DNA from: Ampelocalamus luodianensis
Lineage: Eukaryota; Streptophyta; Magnoliopsida; Poales; Poaceae
Length of the DNA: 64,000 nt
Reading direction: 5' to 3'
Assembly (NCBI GenBank): GCA_036346255.1
Contig: CM070620.1
Span: 32,051,609-32,115,608 of the forward strand
Below, in pieces: positions 35,066-47,194 of the stretch. The position numbers were made by a program, and so were the translations under genes. The notes beneath the pieces were generated by a model, which was given only the letters and a program-made list of their open reading frames with translations, did no database searches and was not told the DNA's origin. The stretch's first letter is position 1, and each line of letters starts with the position of its first letter.

Positions 35066-36600
35066 GACACCAAGCTCATCAGCGGAGAAGCACTTGGTGT
35101 TCCATTCTTGACATTTTCCTTGATGCGGTTCACTCCAACATCATTGCTTTGGCGGACTGATCCGATCCACCAAGGTTGGTGTACAACCAAGGCGGCGAGG
35201 AACCATGCTCAACCAAACCCAAGTTGAGGCAGCTGGAACTCCTCGAAGTGGGGTGATGCTCTGAAGCAACAATGCATTGCAATGCGCTGCGACTAAGCGC
35301 GTCGCAGCGACATTGGCCTCGCCGGATGGTAGTGAATACCCATGTCATAGTCCTTGATCAACTCCAACCATCTCCTTTGCACGAGGTTCGGATATGGTTG
35401 GGTAAACAAATACTTCAAGCTTTTGTGATCGAATACACTTCACAGCGATTCCCGATTAGGTAATGTCGCGAATCTTAAGTGCATGAATCACGGCCAACTC
35501 AAGTCATGGGTAGGATAGTTGAGTTCATGAGGTCTCAATTGCCTTGATGCATAGGCCACTACCTTGCCTTCTTGCATAAGGACACAACAGAGGCCTCGGC
35601 GAAGCGTCACAAAAGATATCGAAGCCGGCGGACATCGGGAGAACAAGAGCGGGAGCGGTGGTCAATCGCTTCTTAAGTGCTTGAAACTTTCCTCGCAATC
35701 AGCGGACCACGAACTTCTTGTCCTTCTTGAGCAACTCGGTCATCGGCCGCTATCTTGGAAGTTCTCGATAAGCGGCGATAATATCGCTAAACCAAGAAAA
35801 CTCGAACCGGTGGCCAAGTGGGCTGACTCGAGAAAGCACATCGCTGATCTTGCTAGGATCCACGACCACGCCTCTGCCAGAAAGAACATGGCCTAAGAAG
35901 GCTACTTCCTTCAACGAATGCGCACTTGCTGAACCGCATACGACTTGTGCTCGTGAAGCTTGCCCAACACAAGCCTCGGATGCTCGGCGTGTTCCTCCTC
36001 GCTCTTGGAGTAGATAAGGATATCATCGATGAAGACCACAACGAACCTATCCAAATACTCCATGAATACCGAATTCATGAGGTTCATGAACAAGGTCGGA
36101 GCATTGGTTAAGCCGAATGACATGACGATATACTCGTACAAGCCATAACGAGTAGAAAAAGCGTCTTTGGAATATCCTCGGTCGAATCGAACTTGATGAT
36201 ATCCCACTCTCAAATCAATCTTGGAAGACTCGAGCTCGGTTAATTGATCGAAGAGGTCATCGATGCGGGGGCAGGGGTACTTGTTCTTTACCGTTACTTC
36301 ATTAAGTGGACGGTAATCAACACACATCTTGCGACGTCTTGTCCTTTCGGGACAAAGATTGCTGAGCATCCCCAAGGAGATGAGCTAGGGCGGATGAAAC
36401 CCTTCTCTTGAAGCTCACCCATTGCTTCTTCAACTCCATCAACTCATTGGGTCCATCAGGTAAAGCCTCTTTGAAATCGGGCGTGCAGGGAACCAACTCA
36501 ATGACAAACTCGAGGTCTCAAGCGGTGGCATCCTGGAAGGTCGTCGGGAAGACATCAACAAAGTCACATACCAGCTGGGACTTCACTAATATCTAGAGTG
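35066..36600 (-). pseudogene. Reverse transcriptase and RNase H of the complete element
   Basis: The open stretch 35911-36375 contains the RT fingers/palm in order: MCVDYRPLNEVTVKNKYPCP, IDDLFDQLTELESSKIDLRV (first catalytic Asp), GYHQVRF, FGLTNAPTLFMNLMN and the active-site motif VVFIDDILIYSKSEEEH, a FIDD version of YxDD normal for gypsy elements. The RT thumb/connection and RNase H follow leftward to about 35100 but are heavily frameshifted; STRYGLYEYIVM is intact. The forward and GC-rich ORFs in this interval are shadow frames. Confidence 0.88.
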
Positions 36601-37010
36601 ACTTCGCCGGCGAAGAGATGCGGATCCTGCGACCGGCCGCGAACTGCTCGCCGGAAGGGCTGGTGAGGTAGATGAGCCTCTAGCGCAATCAATTTGTCCC
36701 ATGTCTTTGAGACAACCAATCCATGTCTAGGATTACATCTAAGCTCGCCGATCGAAGGAGGATAAGGTTTGCTAAGAATCCTACCCCTCTATCTCAACGA
36801 GGACATCCCTACACTCGGACTCGACTCTCAACTCCGAGCAGGGAGAGCGAATGAGCAGCGGGACCAACAATGGGGTAAAAGAAGACCTCCCCGGCGACAA
36901 AGACTCGAAACAAGCGAATGAGATGCGCTGAATCAAACAAAGCGTAGTAGGGAAAGAGTTAACAGAAAGGGTACCCAACACGGCGTCGGGTGCCTCTGTG
37001 CCTCCTCGCG
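36601..37010 (-). pseudogene. Protease of the complete element
   Basis: Retropepsin region on the reverse strand: LGTLSVNSFPTT near 36960, then SELRVESECRDVLVEIEG near 36800, running toward RT through sequence of the NLILL...DVILGMDWL type near 36700. The active-site DSG is lost to a frameshift. The three deleted copies in the first 8 kb break off just after this ECRDV motif, so this shows what they lost. Confidence 0.8.
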
Positions 37011-38060
37011 GAGATGAGGTTGGCAGCCACTACCCACGCCTTGGGTAGCGGGGACAACCTTACGATCACAGGGAGGACCACCTCCTGCCGCGTCCTCCAT
37101 TGGGGCGAGGGCGCTCGATCTGTTAGGGCAACTATTGGCATAATGCCCCGGTTGCATGAAAAGCAAGTGACCGGCGGCCGGATTGCGGGGCCACCTGGCG
37201 GTTGCGGCGCCGCGTGGTAGGGCACGGCTGCGGAGGCGAGGCTGGTCTTTGGCGGCCTCGGTGGTAGTGAAGCCACGAGCGGGCCCACAGGGTAGGCCCG
37301 ACACGGGGACGAGAGGCCGACACATGCGGACATTGGGCCTCCCACTTGCGCTTGCGGGACTCGCCCGCGCCTTCGCCTTGTGCTCGGCAACAATGGCCTT
37401 GTCCACAAGGCACGAAAGTCGACAAAGTCCACAATGGAGAGCTTGTCTTACGGCTCCTCGGACAAGCCCTCCATGAACTTTTCTGCTTGGCCTCATCGGT
37501 GGCCACCTCGGATGGAGCATAACGAGCCAAGTGGTTGAACTTCGTGCAGTACTCCATCAGCGACTTACGCCCTTACTTGAGCGCGAAACTCCTTCTTCTT
37601 GACTTCATCAAGCGGCGAGGATGTGAGCTCGGCGGACGCCGTCGGAACTCATCCCAAGAGGCAGTGTGGCGGCGGGCTGCATGGCCAAAGTTCTCCCACG
37701 GGAGGCGCGCCCCCTGCGGTGATGGGAGGCAAAGTGCCTTGTCTGGTCGAGCGCGAGCAACGTCGAGCTTACGCTCAACTGAAGCGACCATCATCTACAT
37801 CCAATGGGTCCTCGGACACGGAAGCGTGGGGTGAGTGCGAAGAAACTCGGCAAGGCCCCACGAGGCGATGTCGCCCCTTGCCGGATCACGAGGCACGGTC
37901 GGGGCGGAGGTGTTGCGCGTAATAACATCCAGCGAGACCCTCTGTCCTCTGAGCAGTTGCGCTCGATCGAAGAAGGACCTCGACCATGGTGGGAGGAGGC
38001 GGGAGCTCCTCATCAAACCAGTTTCTTGACGCGGCCATTGCGAGTACCTCGACCATCTGG
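37011..38060 (-). pseudogene. gag of the complete element
   Basis: Reverse-strand capsid/nucleocapsid region. The core is visible as MEYCTKFNHLARYAPSEVAT at 37500-37557, a typical gypsy gag motif. The CCHC zinc knuckle is near 37140, its two halves in different frames (CFSCN in one, QPGHYANSCPN in another). N-terminal gag lies at 37560-38060. Very GC-rich, so long ORFs occur in all frames; the 195- and 157-residue ones at 36933-37520 are partly gag, partly shadow. Confidence 0.8.
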
Positions 38061-38802
38061 TTCAAGAATTTTAGGTTAGAAACCAAAGCACTAACACTAG
38101 AAGTTGATGAAAGCGAAAAGCCAATGATTAGGGAATGAGATATCACCTAACCGAGAGCCAAAAACAGCAAGTAAACAAACTTTAAATGCTTCCAAAATGC
38201 TCCAAAACAAAGAAAACATCAAACCAAAGTTCAACTTCTCACGGCCATCAACCCGTATTGAATGAACGAGCAATAGTGTGAGAAGATAAAAATTTCAGCA
38301 CACTACAACAAGTCTAACACTATTAACGATCAAGGTTAAGGCGACAAAACTAGCGTTAGGTACTTAGCTAACTAGTATCACATCCTACCCTTTTATTCCC
38401 ACAATTTTTGTTGATTAACCTCTCATTTTCTACCCTATTAAGAACCTTTGAGCCTGCTGTCCGGAAATTGAATGATCGCTGCCCAGATTTTGCATCCAAG
38501 CCTCCTAGTCGATATCTTCAACTTCAGAAGCTTCAAAACCTTGTAGAGAACAGCTAACACTTCAATTTGCCAAACTCATTGGTTCCCAAAACCCAATTTA
38601 AACGATAATGACTATCTTTTGAGAGAAGGAAAGGAAGAACACTTTGTAAAACTCAAATTAGAGCAAGATGAGAGAAGAAAGCTAAGATAGGTAAGAAGTA
38701 AAATCGAGAACTTACTTAGCTTTCATAAATCTTTGGATATTTTGAAAATAAAGTTTTCAAAATATCCTAAGAACGACAAAGCTTGGTTACTACGGTCGGA
38801 AT
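38061..38802 (-). other. Leader of the complete gypsy element
   Basis: Untranslated region between PBS and gag, related to 7811-8543 and 19338-19823. No coding signal. Confidence 0.7.
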
Positions 38803-38814
38803 GGCTCGATACCA
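38803..38814 (-). other. Primer binding site, complete element (one base lost)
   Basis: Reverse strand TGGTATCGAGCC, the Met-initiator PBS TGGTATCAGAGCC with one base missing. It lies four bases inside the LTR end at 38819. Confidence 0.85.
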
Positions 38815-38818
38815 ACTT

Positions 38819-41800
38819 TGTGAGGACCCGGTTTATTAAACATCTTGTTTAACCATCCACTTGGTCCTAACGGTACAAATCAAATAAACCAAGCCTCGAG
38901 ATATGTATACTTCCAGTGCAGTATACACCCCATTACAAAATCATGCATCAATTCCATTCATACACATAGAGCGAAGCAAAAGCAACAAGCTGAAAGACAT
39001 AGATAATATAAAGAGAGTTAGTACAAAGAGGCCAGTGGCCAAAGTCACACAAATAAGTAAATACACAGTGAGGCGAAAAGGCCATAAGATGGCGATAAAC
39101 AAAAGCCAATTGGTGTGCCTTTACCCACAAGGCAACCAACCGGACCGCCAAGCTAATCGTCCCAAGCAGCGCGCAACCTGACTCACAAAAGTGAGGCCCT
39201 TGGGGCTCACCTTCTTCCTCTGCAACAATTAATATTAAGCAAAGCGGATGAGTACAAAACTTGTTTTTGTACTCATAAAATGACGTGTGAGATAACGAAC
39301 TATAATTAACTACATGCAAGCTTTATTTAAGTGGATGAGGCTCTGGACTTATTTTGACATAAAGCAAGTTTTCATTTGCAATAAGGTAATAGATTCAAAG
39401 CAAGTTTGCAATTAACTTTTATTGTTCAAATAAAGAGAGACAATAATAACAATAGATAGATGACAACACCAACCTAGAAGCGACTAACCCATAGTCACCA
39501 CAACAATAGCATGAAGTACCCCTTCATACCACCCATGTCAAGTTTAAGTTTTAAAAGGTTGTAGTCTAGTTCTTGTGGGAAATAACCAAGCGTGTCCATA
39601 ACCTAGGGCGAGGCTATTGAATAGTTTTAACCTGCGGGGTGTACCAATGTACCCACCGATGAGACCGCCTTTCCACCAGCCACGGTTAGCACACTTCCTT
39701 TGGTATGCGGCATGGCTAAGTCTAACAAGGCGCTTTCAATGGGCGATGCTAATTAGAGCGCAACCCACGGGAGAAAGACACATTAGGCAGCCTAGCAGGC
39801 TGCTAATGCTCCCCTCAACACCACAACACACACACACACAGAACACACCACCAACCAGCTCATAATTAACACCTCCCAAAGTACTTAGTCAAGAGAGGTT
39901 CCATATCCCCTCGTGTGGTTGTACGCAACAATTGCTTGGATCAATGGCACAAGTAACTCGGTCCTTAGGGACTTAGGCACCATTTCATTCACACCCAACA
40001 GATCACCCAACATACCATTGTGCCCAAGCCAAGATATAATTTTTGTTTTCAGTTTTGATTTGCAAAAATGGTAAAACACAAGGGTTGGACATAATGGAAT
40101 AATAATAGCATTTGTGTGATCAAGATCACCGACTAAGTCGATGATCGCCCAATACTACGATACTAGGCATTGCTAAGCAATAAGTATTAAGTAATCTACT
40201 AAGTGACAAGAGCTCATCAACGAACTCTAATCACGACAAATAACCTAGGCTCGGTAGTAGAGGATAATCATTTACCTACAGATTATGCAACTAGAGGTCT
40301 AACTAATCAATTTAACAACAAAATAGCAATGCATACATAGAAGTTAAACAAAATATTAGAATTTAAAAGTAATGGGATCAAATGGGAAATGATCAAGCTG
40401 CTTGCCTTCTTGCTGTTGCTCAAATTGTTGCGGAGGGTCGTTCTCGGGGTTACCGCAAATATCGAATCCTAAGCGAAAGAATGAAAACAACCAATAAGGC
40501 AGCAACACTTAAACAAAGAGCAAGCAAAAATTATCCAATTGTGGAGAATTTATACACAAGGCAAAATAGGAATATACCTAGGCATAGGAACTGGAAAAAC
40601 CTAATTTGGATTTGTGGTGCAAAGGTATTCTCTAAAAACCTATTTTGGCCATAATTAGCACTGTAGCAAAAATATTTTCTAGAAAGATTTTGAAGCTGAA
40701 ATTTTATGGTAGCTACTTACTGGTATAGTGGTAACCCATATAAAATTTCAGGTCATTTGGAGTTATATTGAAAGAGTTATGATTTTTCTAAGTTATAAAT
40801 CTAAGACATGATTAATTCGATTATTAAAGACTCTTGCAAAACATATACTAAGCTAAAGTACTTTATGAGATGCACTTATAGAACTTTAGTTTGTTAAATT
40901 TGGACTACAGAGAAAAGATATGCAATTTTGAAGTTTAAAACAATTAATATGTGCAAATAAAAGCTCTCAGAACTAAATCGAAAAACCACGAAAACTAGGG
41001 AGGTCGTGGGCGTTGATCAAGGATCGCACGGCTCACGAGCTCGATCTAAAACTGCACAAGCACTTGGGCGCAAAGACCTCGCGCGCCTAGGAGGTCTTAG
41101 CCGTTGATCTGAATCCAACGGCCCGACCACGGATGCCTGGCCTGCGAAGGAGCTCCTCGCGCACTAGGGAGTCGTGGCCATCGGATCTGGATCTGGCGGC
41201 CCCGAGCTCCACGAGGAGGTCCTCGGCTATCTAACTAACGGGGAGAGTGCGGGCGGTTAAGATTTCCCGAGGGAGGTCTTAACGGTCTAGATCTGATCGG
41301 AGAGAGGGACCTAAGCGGTGAGCTTAACGGCGAGAGATCTTGGCGGCTAGGATCTCACAGGAGGTCCTAAGCGGTCCACGATCTCAGCGGGAGGTCCTAA
41401 GCGGGTTTTTAGCAGAGAGAAGTGCGGGCGGTTAAGATCTCACGAGGAGGTCCTAAGCGGTCTAGATCTAGCGGGAGGTCCTAAGGCTCCTTTACAAGGA
41501 CCAGTGGTCTTTTACGAGAGGACCTCGGTGGGGTAGTTTTGAAGGTTTTCTTTACAAAAGGCGGGGTGGTCTTTTGCAATGAGGACCTCGAGAGGTGGTT
41601 CAAGAGGGTGGTTTTGACAAAAGCGGCCAGGGGTGACCTTTTACACGAGAGGACCTCAAGGAGGTCTTTGCAAAGAGGACCACAAGGCGGAGGGTGATCT
41701 TAACAGGTGGGTTTTTACCTATGGAGGTCTTTAACGGCCGGGATTTCAAATGGTGGGAGGTCACGGCGGCTAAGGACTTAGACTAGGAGATCTAACGGTC

Positions 41801-43462
41801 GGATCAACAATGAAGAGGTCATTAAGGGCTAGGATTAGATCGATGAGGTCTTGGGAGCTAGAGTTTTGCCGACAAGATCCCGGTGCGAATCTAACATGGG
41901 GAGGTCTGGAGGTCACAATGACCCAGGAGGTCGGTGACTGAACAAAAATCGACAACAAACCGGACACGGCTTTGGTCACCGGCTCGTCGCGGCGACCACG
42001 ACCACGCGGCGCGGTCAGCGAGGCAAAAATGTTCGCAATACTATTGCGAACATTTTGAGCACAAATGTCGCGGACACGACCCATACGCGGCGTGAGCGAG
42101 CGGCGGAGATCAAATGCGGGAAAAGTGAAAACCGAAAAGACTTAGCGCGACCTAAACTATCAGCGCTTAAGCTACGGGAGGTCATTGTGAACTCACAGGG
42201 CCCAAAGGAGGTCCAAGGGAGGTCGAGGAGTTCAGCGGCGGCGCCCGCCACCGGGCCGAGGAAGATAGCAGGGCAAGCAATCACGAGCAATAGAGGACCA
42301 AGAGTGGTGCGGTTAGCTCTGAAGGACTCAGAAAGTCCAAGAGCGATGGTGGAGGAGGGGCAACCTTAGGAGAGGAGGGCGAAGCGGCGGTTTTCGGCGA
42401 ACAGGACCGCACCTTGATTCATTGCGCCACTGCAAGCACAAGCCAAACCAAGTTGGGAGCGGACCGGGAGGTCGAAAGGAACATTGCGATGCTAGAAAAG
42501 GGGCCAGGGGACCCTGGAGCACCGTCGGCGATGAGGAGCTCTGCGGCCAACAATGGCGGAAGGTGATTTGAGTGATTCGAGCTCAAGCAAGCGAGGTGGG
42601 TGTAAGCGGGGCTGCGGAAGGGTGAAAGGAGGACAACGAAGGAGGCGGGTGTTAAGTAGAAGAGGGCTCGGTCCACAACGGCTCTCGCGCGGGAGGTCGG
42701 CTATGGTCATGGGAGGCGGCGGCGGGAGTAGGTAGAAGGAGACTTACGTGGCAAGCCACGAGCACAATAAATGCATGCCGGTGAGGAGCGGTTGGGGAGG
42801 TGACTGGCGCTACTCTCCGCTGACTTCACGCGCCGCGATCGCCGCGTGGGCGGCGGAGGAAGAAGATGACCAGCGGCGACATCGGGCCCACGGTCATTGG
42901 CGACGCAGGCGGCTCAGTCGGCGCTGCAAATTGGTTCGGCGAGTCAATTGACTCGAGCGAGCGACCAGCGCCCAGAGGAATAGTGCAAACCCATTAGGGT
43001 TTCGATTTTCAAAGCTGAAACTTTGCAGGTTTAATTGGGATAGCAAAACAACTCCGAAATTTCTGAAATTTTAACTGGAGCTTGCTAACTTTAAATTAAC
43101 CTCCATAAAATTTTCAGAGATTTTGGTGTGCTAGAGTTTCCTCAAGAAATTCGAGACGTTATCTCAGGGGTTTGACCGGGTTTGACTTGCCTCTAAATGT
43201 TTCAAATCATTTCCAAAAATTAGGAAATAATTCAGAGGTGCCACCAAGCAACCTAGAACCAGGAAAAATATTTCGAGCATTATCACAAGATTGGACAAGA
43301 TGATCTTTGCCTTGAGAGAATTGCAGGTTTTGATTTTGCATTTCCCAAAATTCCTTTGCAAGAATTTCAGAAAAGTTCGACAACAGAAGGGATTAAGAAA
43401 AAGTTTTAATTTCTACTCATTTTCTTACATTTGAAACACAAGTTGAAAATGGGGATGTTACA
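38819..43462 (-). repeat. 5' LTR of the complete gypsy element
   Basis: 4644 bp, partner of 29131-33762, same ends. Carries the array at 41220-41960 and CTATTGAATAG (palindrome minus one base) at 39614-39624. ORFs inside are not genes. Confidence 0.92.
41220..41960 (-). repeat. Degenerate tandem repeats in the 5' LTR
   Basis: Counterpart of 31550-32230, unit 'gaggtcctaagcggt'. The order of units is the same in both LTRs, so the array has not been rearranged since insertion. Confidence 0.8.
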
Positions 43463-43914
43463 TCTCTTAAGTAGTTGTCGAAGTGGTGGCAGTTACTCCT
43501 TGAAGAGACGCCTGTTGGAAGCGTCGCCAGCGAGTCGAAGGAGGGCGGCAGTTGACAATGTACCAACCGTTCGACAGTTGATGCCAGTGGAAGATATAAC
43601 CATATGGTGGTTAGTGTCAGTGACTTAAAGCTATGAAACGTCGTGTGGTTTGGAACGAATAAGGCACGTGTTCCATTTGTCACATAGAAAGGATATACTT
43701 GGAATGGGTGCAAGTATCAGTTCATTAGTTTTACGAGCAGTTATCTTGTCAGGGATTAGGTACAAAACCTCTCCGACCAGGGTACCCATAATGTAACATC
43801 TGAAATCCTTACAACCAAGGAAATCGTTAGCTTTAGGGGTTACGACCATGATGAATACGATCTTTTATCTATGTATTAAAATAAAGGAATATTTAGAGAT
43901 TTTAATCCTTATCA
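43463..43914 (-). repeat. Tat 3' LTR, second part
   Basis: Continues the LTR interrupted at 29130, beginning with the target duplication TCTCT and matching 54664-55074 ('gtggtggcagttactccttg', 'accatatggtggttagtgtc'). In element orientation the LTR starts TGATAAGGATT at 43914. Confidence 0.85.
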
Positions 43915-43930
43915 GATAGCCCCTGAACTT
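43915..43930 (-). other. Tat polypurine tract region
   Basis: Reverse strand AAAGTTCAGGGGCTATC next to the LTR start. Purine-rich in its middle (CAGGGG) and in the position where the plus-strand primer tract is expected. Confidence 0.6.
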
Positions 43931-44139
43931 TAAAATGAATATCTCATGTGAACTCTTCTCCGATGAAATTCGTATCGGGCAGACCTTCATTTAATAACGC
44001 AGTAAGCGAGGTGGTCTGTATTCACTTTAAGTTGAGAAACCATCTAGGGAACTGAAGAGTCCTGTGTCCGTTGGACATTGAAAACATTTGTGTCCGTTGG
44101 ACTTTTGGTAACTCCTCTTTGCAGTTAAGGAAATACATC

Positions 44140-44147
44140 TATATAAA
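44140..44147 (+). promoter_or_regulatory. TATA box of the antisense gene
   Basis: TATATAAA followed by ACCCCC, about 200 bases upstream of the antisense gene's first ATG (44344), opposite in direction to gag-pol and 226 bases from the LTR edge. The CT-rich sequence after it resembles a plant 5' UTR. Confidence 0.65.
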
Positions 44148-44343
44148 CCCCCATTATGTATGGCTTTAGGGTTTTTACGCTATCAAGCTTTCCTTGAATC
44201 CCCTTACTGAAGAGTTTCTTCTGACCTCTTTTATTTTTCTCGCTCAAAACCTCCTCCGATAACTTGTTCATTCACCAAAAACACTCACAATATCGGATTC
44301 GATCACCAAGTGACTGGTCTCTGATCTGAGCGGGAAGAAGCCC

Positions 44344-47160
44344 ATGGCCCTAGAAGAGATCGGGATGCTTCCTGACAAGAATATGATCAAGTGGAGGTCA
44401 GCGGCCAGAGAGCACTTTCTGAGCAGTGAAGATGTGGAAATCCCTATCTTCCTTGCCTACATCGAGTGCGGGCTTAGGTTCCTGGCTCACAAATTCCTCT
44501 CCCAAGTTCTTGAGTACTATGGAGTGGAATTGGTGAACCTGACCCCAAATTCAATCGCCAATCTCAGCATCTTTGTCTACCTCTACGATGTGTACCTGGG
44601 GATCTGACCGAATCTGAAGGTCTCCAGGTACTTTTACAAGATGGCGAGGTTAGGGAAGTCTGCGGCCGGACCTAGGGAGTGCTCACTACGCCTACATGAT
44701 GGGAGGGCAGACAAGTACATCCAAATGTACTCCAAGTCCTCGTAGTCGTCATGGAAGAAGAGTTGGTTCTATATGACGGTCACAAAAGAGGACGGCCTCT
44801 ACTTCACCGGTAAGGTGACCAACGAGAATCCAAGGTGGAGGCTTACTATGAAGAAAGAATGAAGGGTCAGAAGGTGCATTGAAGCCATCAAAGACCTCAG
44901 CGCCAAGGGATTGACTTCCTGGCACGTCGTGAGGGACTTTTCCTTGCGCCGGATAAGCCCCTTAAGGCTCTGGACGTGTTCCCTGCTCTGGTACATCAAT
45001 CGTGGCGATGCGACCAGGACTCTAAGTAAGGTAAGACTTGGAAAATCCCAACCAGCATGGTTTATTTAGTTGAATATTTTCTAACCTTGAAATCTCTTTA
45101 CTCTTTTGAAGTCCTTTCCCATGAGGAACCCAGGGAGAGGATCAAAATGATCTGCGTCGGGGAGCCTGATGTTAAGGCTGCGTTTCCGCACATTTTGGCT
45201 GTTATCTCCACAAAGGAGATAATAGTAAGACTCAAGGTAGATAAAAAAATTTCCTCTTATTCACCTTTTATATATTCTCCGATCAGTATATAATTTGTTC
45301 CAATGCCAGATGGTTGGGTTAAGGGAAAAAGAATCTGACAAGGGCTCTACTCCGACCATTGTGCCAACCGACTCCTGCTCGGCGACCACTCAAGATGATG
45401 GTCTTCCGGAGGTAAAGAGAGTATTTAAAAAAAGGAGTATATATATATTTAGATGGAAAATTTCATCACCTAATTAATTTGAATTTATGACTTAGGTGGA
45501 AGAGAAGGAGAACTCGCAGCTTGGAGTGCGCCGGCCGTTGCCCCCAGAATGGTCGTTCATGACCTGACAGTTGCTACCGAAGCGACTGTTCTGGAGGTCG
45601 ATGAGACCACACCCTCCGACCAAATGGTCAGGAATCTTGTTCTCGACCAGCTGGTTGAGGACATTTCTTCCGACATTAGGTCGATGGATGTGAGGGGTTT
45701 ATCCATTGTCGGTTTGGAGCAGATAAAATCGGTTGAGAAGAAAAGAAAAGCAAGTGCCACGATTTTGCTGCAGGCGCTTCAAGATCAAGACCAAAAGGTG
45801 ACTAGGTATGTATATATCAAAAGACTTATGTAAATACATACCTTTGATGCTTCATTCTTCTAAAATCTTGATTTTCTTTTCTTCTATTTTCATAGATCTT
45901 CTAGTGTTTGATCGTGGTCGATCAAAGCACCCTTGGGAGGAAACTCCTAAGGTAGAGGTGGTTGTGCTAGCCCACAGTAGGTGGTGCACGAGTGCTGCTC
46001 GAGGAACCTATGGTCGCTCGACTCACCAAAGGAGACGGAGGTTCTGAGTCATCGATGAGGTTCCGACCTCTACTAGGGAGTCTCCTCAGGCTAGCAAGTT
46101 CCCTCATTGCCCTCGATTTATCAACGATAAAGAACTTGATGAGGCTTGGGGGGAGGATATCGGACCATCAAGCAGAGACGAGTCCTGATACCATTTTTGC
46201 TGAATATAATGACATGGCGATTTGGTAGTATCCACGACCACTTTCATAGCCTTTCCTTTAAAGTTTATCAAAAACTTTAAAAGGAGTTTGCTATTTTTGT
46301 ATCATATGGTGGAGAATTTCGCTAGGGTCAGAGGACTGACCCAATAAATAAAGCTTTTGGAGAAGAAAAACCCCGAATTAGAAAGTAAATACTTCCTTCT
46401 TGACTTCCCCTCTCCTCCTCTGCCTATTTTGCTCCGCTTCTGTTAATTAACTTCGCCCCTTATCATATTTGATATATTCAGAGAATATTAAAGAAGAGGT
46501 TATGGCTAAGGAGGCCATAATAACCAAGATTTAAGAAGAATGCCAAGCAAAAGACCGGTCGATTGAATTTTTGACGACCAGGCACAAGGAAGTCATTAAG
46601 ACTTTCAAGAAGAAGAAGCAAGGTAACCGGTCATAAACTTGACTAGTGTACTATCTTTTCTAAGTATATGTATTTATCCTTGGTACACTCGTGCAGAGCA
46701 AACTCAAAGAATGACAAGAGTAGAGAAAGCTCTTAAGTTCAAGCTTGGCCAAAGGGCGAACTTGGCGAGTCTTGAAGATAAAGTCAAGGCTCTCAATAAG
46801 ATGCTCTTCGACATGGGATCAGGGGCGCAACTGCCCATCTTAGGAGATCCCGTGGAGAAACTACTTTGGCCAGCAACTCAAAGACCTCAAAGACCTGCTC
46901 AAAACTACATGGGAAAACCATGCGCAAACCATGAAAGAAGCCATCGCGACAGTCGATTTGCTTTGGCAAAGCTCAAAGCTTCCGATCCCACTATTCATCT
47001 CAAGCGGTTGAAGAAGACTTCAACTGTTGGGTGAAAAGCTACCAAGTTATTCGAGAAACAAGGCCTCTTGGAAACAAGGTTGTAGAAAATGGAGGTCGGG
47101 TCTCTATCTATAACGACCAATCTCGTGGCTCGAGAAGTAAATGATTGTAAAATAAAATTA
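44344..47160 (+). pseudogene. Antisense gene of the Tat element (Transposase_28-like), spliced, broken
   Basis: Forward-strand gene lying opposite the Tat coding strand, between integrase and 3' LTR. The first 88 codons are open and end LNLTPNSIANLSIFVYLYDV-like (actual: VNLTPNSIANLSIFVYLYDV, about 44530-44590), the hallmark of the 'putative gypsy type transposon' family (Transposase_28, PF04195). A TGA at 44605 is followed in frame by the rest of the domain (WKKSWFYMTV, then IEAIKDLSAKGLTSWHVVRD). Good GT...AG boundaries suggest introns at 45031-45111, 45237-45309 and 45412-45495. Later exons (45549-45833, 46483-47034) are Lys/Glu-rich, likely coiled coil. The function of this family is unknown. 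Not intact here. Confidence 0.75.
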
Positions 47161-47194
47161 TGAATGTAAAACAACAGCTTTTATCATCAATAAA
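47151..47194 (+). terminator. Polyadenylation signals of the antisense gene
   Basis: Two AATAAA hexamers, 47151-47156 and 47189-47194, in an AT-rich stretch just after the last coding-like segment. They fit the 3' end of a forward transcript that would stop before the reverse-strand integrase. Confidence 0.5.

Larger units (their letters stand above)
29131..43462 (-). mobile_element. Complete Ty3/gypsy element (14.3 kb), inserted in Tat LTR
   Basis: Two LTRs of about 4.6 kb flank only 5.06 kb of internal DNA, and a perfect TCTCT target duplication (29126-29130, 43463-43467) flanks the whole. Order on the reverse strand: LTR, PBS, leader, gag, protease, RT, RNase H, integrase, chromodomain-like tail, PPT, LTR. 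This is the full plan of the family whose deleted relatives lie at 1-8.5 kb. The similar LTR pair and exact target duplication mean it is the youngest insertion of the nest. Yet gag-pol is full of one- and two-base indels and cannot encode protein as written. Confidence 0.93.
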
